Below, in pieces: positions 7,446-17,426 of a stretch of DNA of 64,000 nt. The stretch's first letter is position 1, and each line of letters begins with the position of its first letter. The DNA is from Candidatus Amarobacter glycogenicus (GTDB lineage Bacteria; Chloroflexota; Dehalococcoidia; Tepidiformales; Tepidiformaceae). Made by a program: the position numbers and the translations under genes. The notes below the pieces were generated by a model, which saw only the letters and a program-made list of their open reading frames with translations, did no database searches and was not told the DNA's origin. The stretch lies in assembly GCA_016719395.1 (NCBI GenBank), contig JADJZF010000004.1, positions 201,735 through 265,734 on the forward strand. The letters are read 5' to 3'.

Positions 7446-10067
7446 TTGACCATCGAGCCCACCTCGAACGTCCGCCCCGTCCAGATAGAAAACGAGATGC
7501 GCACGAGCTACCTCGATTACGCCATGAGCGTCATCGTCTCGCGCGCCCTCCCCGATGTGCGCGACGGCCTCAAGCCCGTCCAGCGCCGCATCCTCTGGGG
7601 CATGTTCGAAGGCGGCTCGCGCGCCACCACCGCCTATAAGAAGTCCGCCGCGACCGTCGGCGAGGTCATGGGCAAGTACCACCCCCATGGCGACCAGGCC
7701 GTCTACGACACGCTCGTCCGCATGGCCCAGGAATTCTCCCTCCGCTACCCCCTCATCGATGGCCAGGGCAACTTCGGCTCCGTCGATGGCGACCCCCCCG
7801 CCGCCATGCGCTACACCGAGTCGCGCCTCTCCACCATCGCCGAAGAACTCCTCGCCGATATCGACCAGGACACCGTCGACTTCGAACCCAACTACGACGG
7901 CCGCCACGAGCAGCCGAGCGTCCTCCCCGCCCGCGTCCCCAACCTGCTCCTCAACGGCTCCAGCGGCATCGCCGTCGGCATGGCCACCAACATCCCACCC
8001 CACAACTTCAACGAACTCGCCGACGCCATCGCCCTCCTTATAGATAAGCCGGAATCGACCCTCGACGACCTCCTCCAGATCGTCAAAGGCCCCGATTTCC
8101 CGACTCACGGCATCGCCCTCGTCGGCAAGGACAGCTCCCAGGTCCGCATGGCCTACGGCGAAGGCCACGGCCGCGTCGTCATGCACGCCCGCACCACCAT
8201 CGAGGAATCGACTCGCGGCCGAACCGCCATCATCGTCACCGAACTGCCCTACCAGGTGAACAAGGCCCTCCTCGTCGAAAAAATCGCCGACCTCGTGCGC
8301 GACAAGAAGATCGAAGGCATCGCCGACCTGCGCGATGAGTCCGATCGCACCGGCATGCGCATCGTCATCGAACTGAAGAAGGAAGGCTCCGTCGCCCAGG
8401 TCAAGAACCTGCTCTTCAAGCACACCGCGATGCGCTCCAGCTTCTCCATGAACATGATGGCGATCGTCGATGGCGCACCCCGCCGGCTCGGCCTCAAACG
8501 CGCCCTCGAACTCTTCATCAACCACCGCCGCGAAGTCATCCGCCGGCGCGCCGAACACCAGCTGGCGAAGGCCCGCGAACGCGAACACATCCTCCAGGGC
8601 CTCCTCAAAGCCATCGAAATGCTCGACGCCGTGATCATCACGATCCGCGCTTCAGAATCCGCCAACAACGCCCTCGAACTCCTCCAGGGTACCGGCACCG
8701 TGCTCGCCGAACGGCTCCCCGCGAACGCCCCGGCCGCCGCCCGCGAACTCGCACGCGCCAACCCCTTCGATTTCACTGAGCTGCAGGCCCGCGCAATCCT
8801 CGATATGCAGCTCCGCCGCCTCGCCGCCCTCGAACGGAACGCTCTCCTCTCCGAATACGAAGAACTCATCAAGAAGATCGCCGAACTCGAGGATCTTCTC
8901 GCCAACCCTCGCAAGATCGACTTCGTCGTCCGCGACGACATCATCGACCTCAAGAAGAAGTACGGCGACGCCCGCCGCACCGAAATCGTCGAAGCCGACC
9001 CCGAAGACTTCCGCGAAGAAGACCTGATCGCCCACCAGGACAGCGTCATCACCCTCAGCATCCGCAACTACATCAAGCGCATGCCCCTCGAAGAGTTCCG
9101 CCAGCAGCGCCGCGGAGGCCGTGGCGCCAAGGGCGCCCCCACCCGCGAAGAAGACGCCGTCATGAAGCTCGTCGTCTGCGACACGCACGACAACCTCCTC
9201 TTCTTCACCGACAAGGGCAAGGTCTACCACCTCCGCGGCTACGACGTTCCGGATACGAAAAAGCAGGCCAAGGGCCTCCCCATCGTCAACCTCATCGAAA
9301 TCGAGAACGGCGACCGCGTTACCGCCATCCTCGTCGTCAAGGACTACAGCCGCGACTTCATCCTCCTCGCCACCCGCGAAGGCGAAATCAAGAAGACCCT
9401 CCTCAAGGAGTTCGAAGAGGTCCGCCGCAACGGCAAGATCGCCATGGACCTCGAACCAACCGACCAGCTCATCGCCGCTCGCATGGCCGCCGAAAGCACC
9501 CAGGTCATCCTCGTCTCCAGCGAAGGTCAGGCAATCGTGTTCAAGATCGATGACCTCCGCCAGGCCAGCCGAACCAGCGGCGGCGTCCGCGGCATGAAGC
9601 TCGCTAAAGGCGGCTACGTCGTCGGCGTCGAGACCCTCGACGATGGCGAACAGCTCCTCATCATCTCCGAAAAAGGCTTCGGCAAGCGCACGCGCCTCAG
9701 CGAATACCCGGTCCAGGGCCGCGGCGGCCAGGGCGTGAAGACGCTCAACATCACCGACCGCACCGGCAACGTCGCCGCCTGCCGCGTTGTCGAGCCCGGC
9801 CAGGACCTGATGCTTGTTACCCGCGACGGCATCGTCGTCCGCACCCGCGTCGATTCGATCAGCCTCATCGGCCGCAACACCCAGGGCGTCACCGTCATGA
9901 AAGTCAACGAAGGCGACCAGGTCGCCAGCATCGCCGCCTTCACCATGTCCGACCCGGTCGAGGGACGCGATGTGACCGACGTCAGCGCCAACGCCAACGG
10001 CGCCCACGACGACGACGAGCAGGTCCTGAACGAGACGATCCCCCTCGAACTCGACGAAGAGGAATAG
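7446..10067 (+). CDS. gyrA: DNA gyrase subunit A
   Basis: The product is 873 residues, the usual length. It breaks and rejoins DNA in the gyrase A2B2 complex to introduce negative supercoils. The N-terminal DxxALPDxRDGLKPVQRR region, the catalytic tyrosine in AAMRYTE (about Tyr123) and the C-terminal GyrA box QRRGGRG are all present, which separates it from topoisomerase IV ParC. The start is a TTG at 7446 with GGAG upstream; no better start is visible. In the quinolone-determining region the residue matching E. coli Ser83 is Gln84 (HPHGDQAVYD), while the following Asp is kept. The C-terminal tail is acidic (LELDEEE). gyrB is not adjacent. Confidence 0.97.
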   Translation: MTIEPTSNVRPVQIENEMRTSYLDYAMSVIVSRALPDVRDGLKPVQRRILWGMFEGGSRATTAYKKSAATVGEVMGKYHPHGDQAVYDTLVRMAQEFSLRYPLIDGQGNFGSVDGDPPAAMRYTESRLSTIAEELLADIDQDTVDFEPNYDGRHEQPSVLPARVPNLLLNGSSGIAVGMATNIPPHNFNELADAIALLIDKPESTLDDLLQIVKGPDFPTHGIALVGKDSSQVRMAYGEGHGRVVMHARTTIEESTRGRTAIIVTELPYQVNKALLVEKIADLVRDKKIEGIADLRDESDRTGMRIVIELKKEGSVAQVKNLLFKHTAMRSSFSMNMMAIVDGAPRRLGLKRALELFINHRREVIRRRAEHQLAKAREREHILQGLLKAIEMLDAVIITIRASESANNALELLQGTGTVLAERLPANAPAAARELARANPFDFTELQARAILDMQLRRLAALERNALLSEYEELIKKIAELEDLLANPRKIDFVVRDDIIDLKKKYGDARRTEIVEADPEDFREEDLIAHQDSVITLSIRNYIKRMPLEEFRQQRRGGRGAKGAPTREEDAVMKLVVCDTHDNLLFFTDKGKVYHLRGYDVPDTKKQAKGLPIVNLIEIENGDRVTAILVVKDYSRDFILLATREGEIKKTLLKEFEEVRRNGKIAMDLEPTDQLIAARMAAESTQVILVSSEGQAIVFKIDDLRQASRTSGGVRGMKLAKGGYVVGVETLDDGEQLLIISEKGFGKRTRLSEYPVQGRGGQGVKTLNITDRTGNVAACRVVEPGQDLMLVTRDGIVVRTRVDSISLIGRNTQGVTVMKVNEGDQVASIAAFTMSDPVEGRDVTDVSANANGAHDDDEQVLNETIPLELDEEE

Positions 10068-10142
10068 TCACCCCGGTCGTTCTTGGCCACGGAGCCATGT
10101 CGCCAGCCCCGTCGTACCTACCCGTTAGGGGCACGGCCAGCT

Positions 10143-11220
10143 TCACGGCCGCGCCACGTAGTAGGCGTTCATCGGATGGCTGATTCCCTGCACTCGATCG
10201 AACTCGCTGAACCCGGCGTTCATCACCAGCTCCCTCATTGCCGGTTCCGGGAGGCCCCTCAGCCCGAGTCCCCACCCATCGGGCGTTGAGGTACTCGACT
10301 GCAGGCAGAGGGCCAACGAGTACCCATACAGCATAGCTGCCTGTGGCTGGCGCCGGTCCTCGTTGAAGTCGGTGTGCGAGTCCGGATCGATGATGAACCA
10401 GCTTCCCCCCGGCTTGATCAGCTTTCTGACCGATGCGGCCATCACGTCTGGCCGGGGCAGGTCGTGGAGCATGTCGGAGGTGATCACCAGGTCGAACTCC
10501 GGCGTCTCCGGGAGCGGTGTGCGCTCAGGGTTGTAGAAGGCCACGTTGGTGAGCCCCGCTTCGTTACGGAATTCCTCCGCCAGCTCCAGCACGGCGCTCC
10601 AGGTGTCGTACCCGGCGACTCGGCTGCGCGGGAACGCCGCCGCAATCGCCAGCGGTGCCGCCCCCGCACCGCAGCCGATATCGCAAGCAGCACCACCGTC
10701 CCTGAGTTTCTCGATGACTCCGGGGAGCTGCGGGAGTGCCTGGGAGACGAGAGCATTCCTTGCCCACACTTGTAGCGGTTTACGCATTGCCACCTCTCGC
10801 ACCGGGGTGTCGTTGATCTCACCGAACGGCCTGCCGATTCCGGTCCGGAACGCTCCTTCGGCGCTCTCGAACATGTCGACGAACCCTTGCGGGTTGTCCC
10901 AGAACCCCGCGACGAAGGAGGGGCTGTTGGTGTCGGCCAACATCCCGCGCGCGGGCTCGTCGAGTTCGAACCGGCCGTCTTCGCTGTAAACGAGGACGCC
11001 CGCGGAAGCCTGCTGGCGCAGCCACTCCAGCACGAAGCGCTCGCTGAGCCCGGCGCAGCGGCGACGTCGGCTGCGGTCATGGGGCCCCGTTGCGCCATCG
11101 CCTGGTACAGGCCGAGCTGTGTGCCCAGCGTGATGCACAATCCCGTGACGAAGCCGCTAACAGCGCTCCAAGGGACACCCCCTGGAGCGCCATCGCGCGG
11201 TCTGTTGCTGGTGCAGTCAT
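10143..11220 (-). CDS. SAM-dependent methyltransferase, N-terminal frame breaks
   Basis: The ATG at 11220 is preceded by GGAGGT and opens MTAPATDRAMALQGVSLG. The protein then continues in other frames through VSGFVTGLCITLGTQLGLY and TAADVAAAPG to LSERFVLEWLRQ, after which the frame is intact to 10143. Two single-base losses, near 11160 and near 11050 (a GGG run), would restore about 359 residues. The N-terminal part is the winged-helix dimerisation domain seen in Rv2258c-type methyltransferases. The C-terminal part has the SAM-binding motif CDIGCGAG and the downstream FDLVITSDMLHDL. It resembles the methyltransferase at 11725-12798 and lies in the same leftward operon. The substrate is unknown. 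The breaks look like sequence errors or very recent mutations. Confidence 0.75.
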
Positions 11221-11391
11221 GCTCTACCTCCGCTGTTCCAGGAATGCTTGAGTCGTGGGTGCAAGGCGGCCAGGCAGCGCGAAGGCGCCAACATCTGCCT
11301 TCGCAACTGCCCCGCCGCTGCCGGCGCCGAAATATCGACCCGCAGGGGGTGCTGGTCGAATTCGGCGGGCTGCCGCTGGCCGCCGCTGCCG

Positions 11392-11682
11392 CTAGTCTCG
11401 AGGCATCGCCATGCATGGGTGCCAATCGAACTCGAGCCAGCCGGCGTAGTAGGTGGTGATGTGGCCGATGTCGGCGATGCTCTCCGCCTCTACCACCAGC
11501 GCGCTGGGGGCGGTCCCCAGGACAAACCAGGAGTCCAGGATCTTGCACGTCGGCGGGAGGCTTGCTGGGAGTTCGCGGCGCTTCTTGTCCAGCTCCGGGG
11601 GATTGGCCCCGGTCTTGCGCCGTGCCTCGTTCGCCGGGGAGTCGGCCGCCGGCCGCCAGTACCCGATATAGGTTGTTGCCAT
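11392..11682 (-). CDS. Small conserved protein, DUF3303-like
   Basis: The product is 96 residues, starting MATTYIGYWRPA with AAAGGAA upstream. The second half, with KILDSWFVLG and EAESIADIGHITTYYAGW, has the pattern of small ferredoxin-like-fold proteins of the DUF3303 type. This family call is tentative. It sits between two related methyltransferase genes, all reading leftward, so the three are probably cotranscribed and may serve one modification pathway. No catalytic residues are evident. Confidence 0.55.
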   Translation of the reverse strand: MATTYIGYWRPAADSPANEARRKTGANPPELDKKRRELPASLPPTCKILDSWFVLGTAPSALVVEAESIADIGHITTYYAGWLEFDWHPCMAMPRD

Positions 11683-11724
11683 GGTGTTTTCGTTCCTTTC
11701 TTTGCCTCGTCCGATACCCTGTGG

Positions 11725-12798
11725 CTACTTGCGGCAGATGTAGTAGTTGTTGCTCGGGTCGCTGTCGATCCGCTTCGTCTCGATGTTCGTGAAGCCTGCC
11801 TCGCGGAAGAGCTCGTGGGCCTTTTGCTCGCCCCACATGTTCCCGAGACCTTCGCCGCCGAGGGCGAGCGAGACAGTCATGCAGTGCATCGTCGATGCCG
11901 AATACATCATCGGCGCCATCGGGTTGTCCATGTTCTCGTGCAGGTTGCTCGAACCGGCGATATCCACGCAGAGGAAGGTCCCGCCAGGGCGAAGCGAATC
12001 GGCGATACCCCTGAGCACCTTCCGCGGGTGCGCCTGGTCGTGGATCGCATCGAACGCGGTGATGAAGTCGTAGGCCGGCGGCCCGGAAAGCGTCGCCACA
12101 TCCTTGACCTCGAACCGCGCGTTTTTCAGCCGCAGCCCCTGGGCCTCTTCCCGGGCGGCGTTGACGCTCACTTCCGAGAAGTCGAAGCCGGTGAAACGGC
12201 TGTTTGGGAACTGCTTCGCCATCAGGTTGATCGCATGTCCGCTGCCACAGCCAACGTCTGCCACATCAATCCCGGCCTTCAGACGCTCGACCAGTCCGGG
12301 CACCAGGGGCAGCGTGGTGGAAATGAGTGACGCGTCGTAGTTCGCCGCGCTGATTGCCGCCATTACCATGGGGAACTTCGTGAACTTCGAGTAAGGGATG
12401 CCGCCGCCGTTCCGGAAGCAGTCGGCCAGGCTGTCCAGGGTCTCGCCAAACCCAATGAATGACCACGCCCACAGGCCCATGTTCACCGGTCCAGCGGCTG
12501 TCGTGAGCGACGCAGCGTGCTCAGCCGGCAGCGAGAACCGCGCGCCCACCGGGTCGTAGTCGACGATGCGCCCCGTCGTCATCGCTCCCAGCCATTCGCG
12601 CACGTACCGCTCGTTCAGGCCCGCGGCCGTCGCGATCTCCTGGCTGGTGGCCGGGCGCATGCCGGCCATCGTCTCGAAAAGGCCAACCTCGTGGCCCACG
12701 CTCGTCATCATCATCAGCGTCCCGCTCGAGATCATCTCCATCATCCGCCCGCCGAACGCCGCCGCCTTGTCCTGGTCCATCGCTGTTGCCGTTGTCAT
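11725..12798 (-). CDS. SAM-dependent methyltransferase (Rv2258c-like)
   Basis: The product is 357 residues, with an intact frame. Residues 1 to about 110 form a winged-helix domain (EVGLFETM, TSQEIATAAGLNERYVREWL) used for dimerisation and substrate binding in this family. Residues about 170-350 are a Rossmann methyltransferase domain with motif I VADVGCGSGHA, motif II GFDFSE and the post-motif FITAFDAIHDQ. The start ATG has AAGGAAA upstream. It is the first gene of the operon with 11392-11682 and 10143-11220. Related proteins methylate small molecules; the substrate here cannot be named. Confidence 0.85.
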   Translation of the reverse strand: MTTATAMDQDKAAAFGGRMMEMISSGTLMMMTSVGHEVGLFETMAGMRPATSQEIATAAGLNERYVREWLGAMTTGRIVDYDPVGARFSLPAEHAASLTTAAGPVNMGLWAWSFIGFGETLDSLADCFRNGGGIPYSKFTKFPMVMAAISAANYDASLISTTLPLVPGLVERLKAGIDVADVGCGSGHAINLMAKQFPNSRFTGFDFSEVSVNAAREEAQGLRLKNARFEVKDVATLSGPPAYDFITAFDAIHDQAHPRKVLRGIADSLRPGGTFLCVDIAGSSNLHENMDNPMAPMMYSASTMHCMTVSLALGGEGLGNMWGEQKAHELFREAGFTNIETKRIDSDPSNNYYICRK

Positions 12799-12949
12799 GC
12801 CGGGATTTCCTTTCTCGGTTTGCTGCGCAGAAACGTGGCAAACCCCTGGTTGGCGCCCTTTCTACGCGGTGAAATTCCCCGATGTCAAGAGGATCAACTG
12901 CGGAATCATGCGTGTTGCGTTGTCCTCATGATAGGCGCACACTCTGGGC

Positions 12950-13612
12950 ATGGCCTCAGAAGACGCCGCCGCCGCCGCCATCAAGGGCAGCGCGCCCTGG
13001 CGGGTCGAAGCGAAACGCATCGAGCGTCAGCTCACGGAAGCGCTCGACTTCGCCGCTCTCACTCCCGACATCGCGTTTGTCGCTTTCCTCAAGGCGTGCA
13101 GCCAGTTCGGTTTCTTCCGCTTCGGTCCCATTACCCTCGATGTCGACGTCCTCGAGGACATCCTTCTCCGTACCCACCCCCGCGGAGATGGAGGGCCGGA
13201 GTACCCTCTGGCCTCAGAGGAGTCCATCGCCCTCGGGAAGTTGGGGTGGGACCTCTTCCGGAGTTCGGAAGTTTCCCCCGGCCAACGCGAAACCCTCCTG
13301 ACCTTCATGCATTGGGGCAAGGACCTGCCCGCTCGAGTGTTCGGAGAGCTAGGCGTCACCCCTCAGGACGTCGAGCAGTACATCTCTGAGCTTTCATCGG
13401 GGTCTCGCGGAGCCCGCCCCGCCTCGGGCAGGCTCTTCAGCACCGACGAGGCCGCTGAGTATCTAGGTGTCCACGTGCAGACTATTCGCGCATGGATTCG
13501 CTCTGGTAAGCTTCCCGCCTCCCGGCTGGCCGGGATGAAGTCGATTCGGATTCGTGAAGCGGATCTCGAAGCCGTCCTCGAACCCATCGATCCCAGCTCC
13601 GCCGAGGACTAG
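12950..13612 (+). CDS. Hypothetical protein with C-terminal excisionase-type HTH
   Basis: The product is 220 residues. Residues about 160-212 match the excisionase/MerR-like HTH_17 domain: LFSTDEAAEYLGVHVQTIRAWIRSGKLPASRLAG, then IREADLEAVL. The N-terminal 150 residues are an alpha-helical domain of unknown family (PDIAFVAFLKACSQFGFFRFG). It is divergent from the methyltransferase operon at 12798 and followed 18 bp later by the gene at 13631. It is probably a DNA-binding regulator. No recombinase is nearby, so a role in excision is not supported. Confidence 0.7.
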   Translation: MASEDAAAAAIKGSAPWRVEAKRIERQLTEALDFAALTPDIAFVAFLKACSQFGFFRFGPITLDVDVLEDILLRTHPRGDGGPEYPLASEESIALGKLGWDLFRSSEVSPGQRETLLTFMHWGKDLPARVFGELGVTPQDVEQYISELSSGSRGARPASGRLFSTDEAAEYLGVHVQTIRAWIRSGKLPASRLAGMKSIRIREADLEAVLEPIDPSSAED

Positions 13613-13630
13613 GAAAGGAGGAAGGTCCGC

Positions 13631-14227
13631 ATGCCGCTCTTCGTAGTCACGCGTACGCAAAAAGAGACCGCCATGGACGAAGACCCGGAGTTCGGGATGG
13701 TCCATTTCCTCGCCATGTCGTGGAACGAACCTCGATACGACTGGGTCCGTTCGTTCGGCAGGCCCAGCTTTGGTTTCTGCGTTTACCGGGGGCCAAGTGC
13801 GCTCGAACTCGGCATCCAGCATCGGCTCTGCCGCCTCGACTACGACGAGGTCCGCGAAGTCGAGGAGGTGCCTGGTGCCTCCAGCGGACCGGGGATCGAC
13901 CGCGCTCCGGATGGCTGGTCTCTGTTCCTCGCGGAACGAACCTTCCCACAGGGCTCGAGCAGCGCGGATGTGCTCCACGCGAACGCGCCCCACGCCGAGG
14001 GAGTTGCTTGCGCCCTCTGGCTCCGGTCGTACTGGGATCCCGAACGCGCAACCAGCCGTTGCATCTTCGCTGCCGAAACGAGTGAAGCCGCCCGCGGAGC
14101 AGTCTCGCTCTCGCCGCATCGGGTCGATCGCTTCGTCAAAGTGGGCACGAACCATCCATCCACCTGGGGATACCTCTACGACCGGATGGGCCTCCCCCGC
14201 CACTGGGAGACTCCCGGCCCCGCCTGA
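13631..14227 (+). CDS. Hypothetical protein, possibly two DUF4242-like domains
   Basis: The product is 198 residues, starting MPLFVVTRTQKE after a strong AAAGGAGG ribosome site, which fixes the start. The C-terminal half (ADVLHANAPHAEGVACALWLRSYWDPE, then CIFAAETSEAARGA) has the pattern of the DUF4242/SCO4226-type small ferredoxin-like fold. The N-terminal half (MVHFLAMSWNEPRYDWVRSF, then CVYRGPSALEL) may be a diverged second copy. This call rests on pattern memory only. It is likely cotranscribed with the HTH protein just upstream and the DMT transporter just downstream. Confidence 0.5.
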   Translation: MPLFVVTRTQKETAMDEDPEFGMVHFLAMSWNEPRYDWVRSFGRPSFGFCVYRGPSALELGIQHRLCRLDYDEVREVEEVPGASSGPGIDRAPDGWSLFLAERTFPQGSSSADVLHANAPHAEGVACALWLRSYWDPERATSRCIFAAETSEAARGAVSLSPHRVDRFVKVGTNHPSTWGYLYDRMGLPRHWETPGPA

Positions 14228-14261
14228 CCCTATCCCGCCGCTCCCGTAGCCTGACAACCCG

Positions 14262-15101
14262 ATGGGCATCCTCTTCGGGCTCGGCGCCGCGTTTTCGTGG
14301 GGCACGTCCGACTTCCTCGGCGGGCGGTTCACCCGGAAGTACCCCGCTTTCACCGTCGGCCTCGTCTCCCAGTCGTCCAGCCTGCTCGCCCTCCTCCTCG
14401 TCGCAGCCATCGTTCGCCCCGAAGTCCGCGCCGAAGCCATCGCCTGGGGGCTCGCCGCCGGCGTCTTCACCAGCTTCGGAGGGATGGCCCTCTACCAGGG
14501 CCTCGCGACCGGCGAGTCCGCCGTCGTCGCCCCGCTCTCGGCATGCGGCGCCGTCGTACCCGTCGCCTTCGCCTTCGCCACTGGTCATGCTCCCTCCGGC
14601 CTCCAGGATGCAGGCATCGCCCTCGCCCTCGCCGGGACCGTACTCGTCTCGCTCCCCCCGGAAGGGGCCCGCTTCACTTCCAGCCACCATCTTCGGCCGG
14701 TGCTCTTCGGCCTGGGCGCCGCCATCGGCTTCGGTGTGTTCTTCATCCTCGTTGACCGCGGGACGCAAACCGACGGCGACGCGATCGTCGTCATCGCGGC
14801 CGCGCGCTTCGGGGGGACCGTCTTCGTCGGAGCCTCCGGGCTCCTTACCTCGTCACTCGTCTGGCCCGGGCGAGACCTGCCGAAACTCGCCGCAGTCGGC
14901 CTCATCGATGTCACCGCGAACGGCGCCTACGCCCTGGCGAGCAACCGCGGGAACCTTGCCGTCGCCTCCGTCCTCGCGTCGCTCTACTCAGTCCAAACCC
15001 TCGTCCTTTCGCGCCTGTTCACCCAGGAGCGGTTTACCGCGATGCGAATCACCGGCTCGGCGCTCGCGCTCGCAGGCGTCGCGGCAATCTCGGCCGGCTG
15101 A
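14262..15101 (+). CDS. EamA/DMT-family transporter
   Basis: The product is 279 residues with about ten hydrophobic segments arranged as two halves, each with the EamA pattern (GAAFSWGTSDFLGGRF near the N-terminus and GLGAAIGFGVFFILVDRG in the middle). Members export or import small metabolites, and specificity cannot be read from sequence. The start ATG is 35 bp after the preceding gene. A hairpin terminator follows at 15130. Confidence 0.85.
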   Translation: MGILFGLGAAFSWGTSDFLGGRFTRKYPAFTVGLVSQSSSLLALLLVAAIVRPEVRAEAIAWGLAAGVFTSFGGMALYQGLATGESAVVAPLSACGAVVPVAFAFATGHAPSGLQDAGIALALAGTVLVSLPPEGARFTSSHHLRPVLFGLGAAIGFGVFFILVDRGTQTDGDAIVVIAAARFGGTVFVGASGLLTSSLVWPGRDLPKLAAVGLIDVTANGAYALASNRGNLAVASVLASLYSVQTLVLSRLFTQERFTAMRITGSALALAGVAAISAG

Positions 15102-15129
15102 GCCGCCGTCCCACTCCCGGGACAACAAA

Positions 15130-15157
15130 GGCGCGCGGCTCGGGGGAACCGCGCGCC
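15130..15157. terminator. Hairpin terminator between convergent genes
   Basis: A perfect 9-bp stem, GGCGCGCGG / CCGCGCGCC, encloses a 10-nt loop and is followed by TTCGTT on the plus strand and preceded by CTTTG-type sequence for the minus strand. It lies between the ends of the transporter and chemoreceptor genes and may serve both. Confidence 0.7.
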
Positions 15158-15179
15158 TTCGTTCTGCGTCCGGCTTCGC

Positions 15180-17155
15180 TCAGGCGGTCCGGAACCGGCT
15201 CGCCGCCTGGTTCAGCGCTTCCGCGAGGTCGCGCATCTGCCCGGCCGTGGCTGCGAACTCCTCGGATTGCGCCGAAAGCTCCTCCGTCGAAGCCGAGACT
15301 TGCTCCGCCGAAGCCGATGTCTCCTCCGATGTCGCCGAGACCTGGATGATCGCGTCCGTCACGCGTGATGTCCCCTGTGCCATCTCGCCGGCGCCCCGCG
15401 CCGATTCCTCCGCCAGGCCCGCCATCTCCTCCGAAGCCGCGACGATGCGTTGCGCTCCCGAAGCAAGGTCCTGGACGTCGCCCGCGATCCGCTGCATCTG
15501 CACCGCCGACTGCTGCACCGAGACGATGATCGAATCCAGCGCCTTGCCGGCTTCAAAAGTGATCTCCCGCCCTTCGCCGACATCCTTCACGCCGCTCGCC
15601 ATCGCCTCTACCGCTTCGCGCGTCCCCTGCTGCACGCGAGCGATGAGGTCCGCGATCTCCCTCGTCGAACCAGACGATCGCTCAGCGAGAGATCGGACGT
15701 TCTCGGCGACAACCGCGAAGCCACGGCCCTGTTCGCCCGCCCGGGCCGCTTCAATGGCGGCGTTGAGGGCCAGCAAGTTGGTCTGGCTCGCGATGTCGTC
15801 GATCACCTTCACGATGTCGCCGATCTGCTGGCCGTACTCGCCGAGGAGGTCAACCGTCCGCGAAGCCCGTTCCACCGCGCCGGCGATCGCTTCCATCGAG
15901 GCAACGGCCTGCCCGACTGCCTGCTGGCCGGCGATCGCCGCCCCGCGGCTGTCTTCCGCCGAGCGGGCGACCTCTTCTGAAGCCGCGGCCACCGCGAGGA
16001 TGCGTTCGTTCATCTCCGTCGCTTCCGCCCTCGAGGCCAGCGCCGAATCGGCATTGGAGCGCGCTGCCGTCGCCACTCCCTGGGACCCGGCGGAGACCCG
16101 CTCGACTTCTCGCGCGGACTCCTGGGAGATCCCCGAAAGCGAGACCGCCGACCGCGTGACCTCGTTGATCGCCGATGCGATCTGGCCGGTCGCTCCAGCC
16201 ATCTGGTCCGAGGCTTCCCGCAGCTGGTCGCTCGCGTTGAGGATGCTGCTCGCGTTCGTCTTCACGCTCCCGATCAGTTCAGCGAGTTCGGCCCGCATCT
16301 TGTTGTAGCTTCCCGTGGTCGTTTCGAAGCCGTCGATCAGCCCGTCGATCGCCCGGCTCGCCTCTCCAACTTCGTCGCCACCGTACCGGCCGACACGCTC
16401 GGTCGAGGCCGTCACGGAAACCGTCAGGTCGCCACCTGCCACAGCAGCCAGTGCGCGGCCCAGGCTGGGGAAGTCCTTCTCCTGGATGTTCTTCAGCCGC
16501 TTCGCCACACCGTTCACGCCCGAAGAAATCGAGTTCGCCATGAACAGGGCAATTCCCAGCCCGAGGATCGCGGCGACCACTGTGAGGGCGATGACCAGCT
16601 TCTGCGCTGTTGCTCCCGCACTCGCCGAGGCATCGCGGCGGCCAGCGCCAGGTCCGACTGCTCCTGCCCGGCTTTGTCGAGCATCGTGTTTTGTTCCACG
16701 ACCAGCGGCATATGCCCGGATTCCAGCGCCCAGCCGCCCTGCACGTCACCGGCCCCAACGAGGTCGATCGCCTTGACGCGAGTGGCCGTGGTCTGGTCGA
16801 CCCGCTGCTTGAGTTCCGCGAACGCCTGCTTCTCGGCCTCGCTCGTGAGGACCGCACCGTATGCGACGAACGCCTTGGTGCCCTCCTCGAGCTCGCTCCG
16901 CGCCTGGTCAACTGCCTTCGTTCGCGCTGCCGCGTCCTGCGTGATGACGGCGGTGCGCAGGTCTCGGGCGAACGAGATGAAGAACCGGTTGGAGAGGAGC
17001 ACCTGCTGGATCCCCTGGACGTTCCTTGCGTACATGTCGTCCGTCCGGTTGATCGCCTCGTTGAGCCGGATCAGGCTCACGGCCGCTACCGCGACCAGGA
17101 GGAGGACGACGACTGCGAAACCTCCGATGAGCTTCTCTCGTAGATTCACTTTCAC
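15180..17155 (-). CDS. Methyl-accepting chemotaxis protein, one frame break
   Basis: The N-terminal part begins near the GTG at 17155 (VKVNLREKLIGGFAVVVLLLV), with a membrane segment and a four-helix sensor domain of about 150 residues. The frame then slips near 16628; in the adjacent frame the protein continues KLVIALTVVAAILGLGIALFM (second membrane segment), a HAMP domain and a full signalling domain. That domain carries the kinase-contact tip GEQGRGFAVVAENVRSLAERS. One lost base restores 658 residues. It would signal to CheA/CheW, none of which is in the window. The ligand is unknown. No C-terminal CheR-binding pentapeptide is present. The exact start is uncertain; a TTG at 17161 is also possible. 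Confidence 0.8.
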
Positions 17156-17426
17156 GGTCAAACTTACCCGATACAGCTCCCTCGCCTTTCCCGTTCTGGC
17201 AGGGGCCCTTCCTGCCAATAGGTTCGTAATTTCGTTCTATCCCCACCCTCGGGGAACCCCTGAGGGCGGGCCGAAATCGGCCTTACCCGCCGTGCCGATC
17301 CTCGGTATTTGTTTCTGCAACTAGCGCCTGCTCAGTCGTTTGCTCGGCCGTGGCAGCCGTTGCCGCCTGCCGCTCGACGCCCGGCCGCGATTCGTCCCAC
17401 AATGCTCCTCCCCCGGGAGGAGAGCC

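Noticed and set aside
7239..10007. Long open frames antisense to gyrA (449 and 451 codons)
   Set aside because: They mirror the codon pattern of gyrA in GC-rich DNA, are extremely Ala/Gly/Asp/Val-rich, and gyrA itself is certain.
12950..13612. Phage excisionase or integration module
   Set aside because: The HTH is excisionase-like, but no integrase, attachment site or phage gene is nearby.
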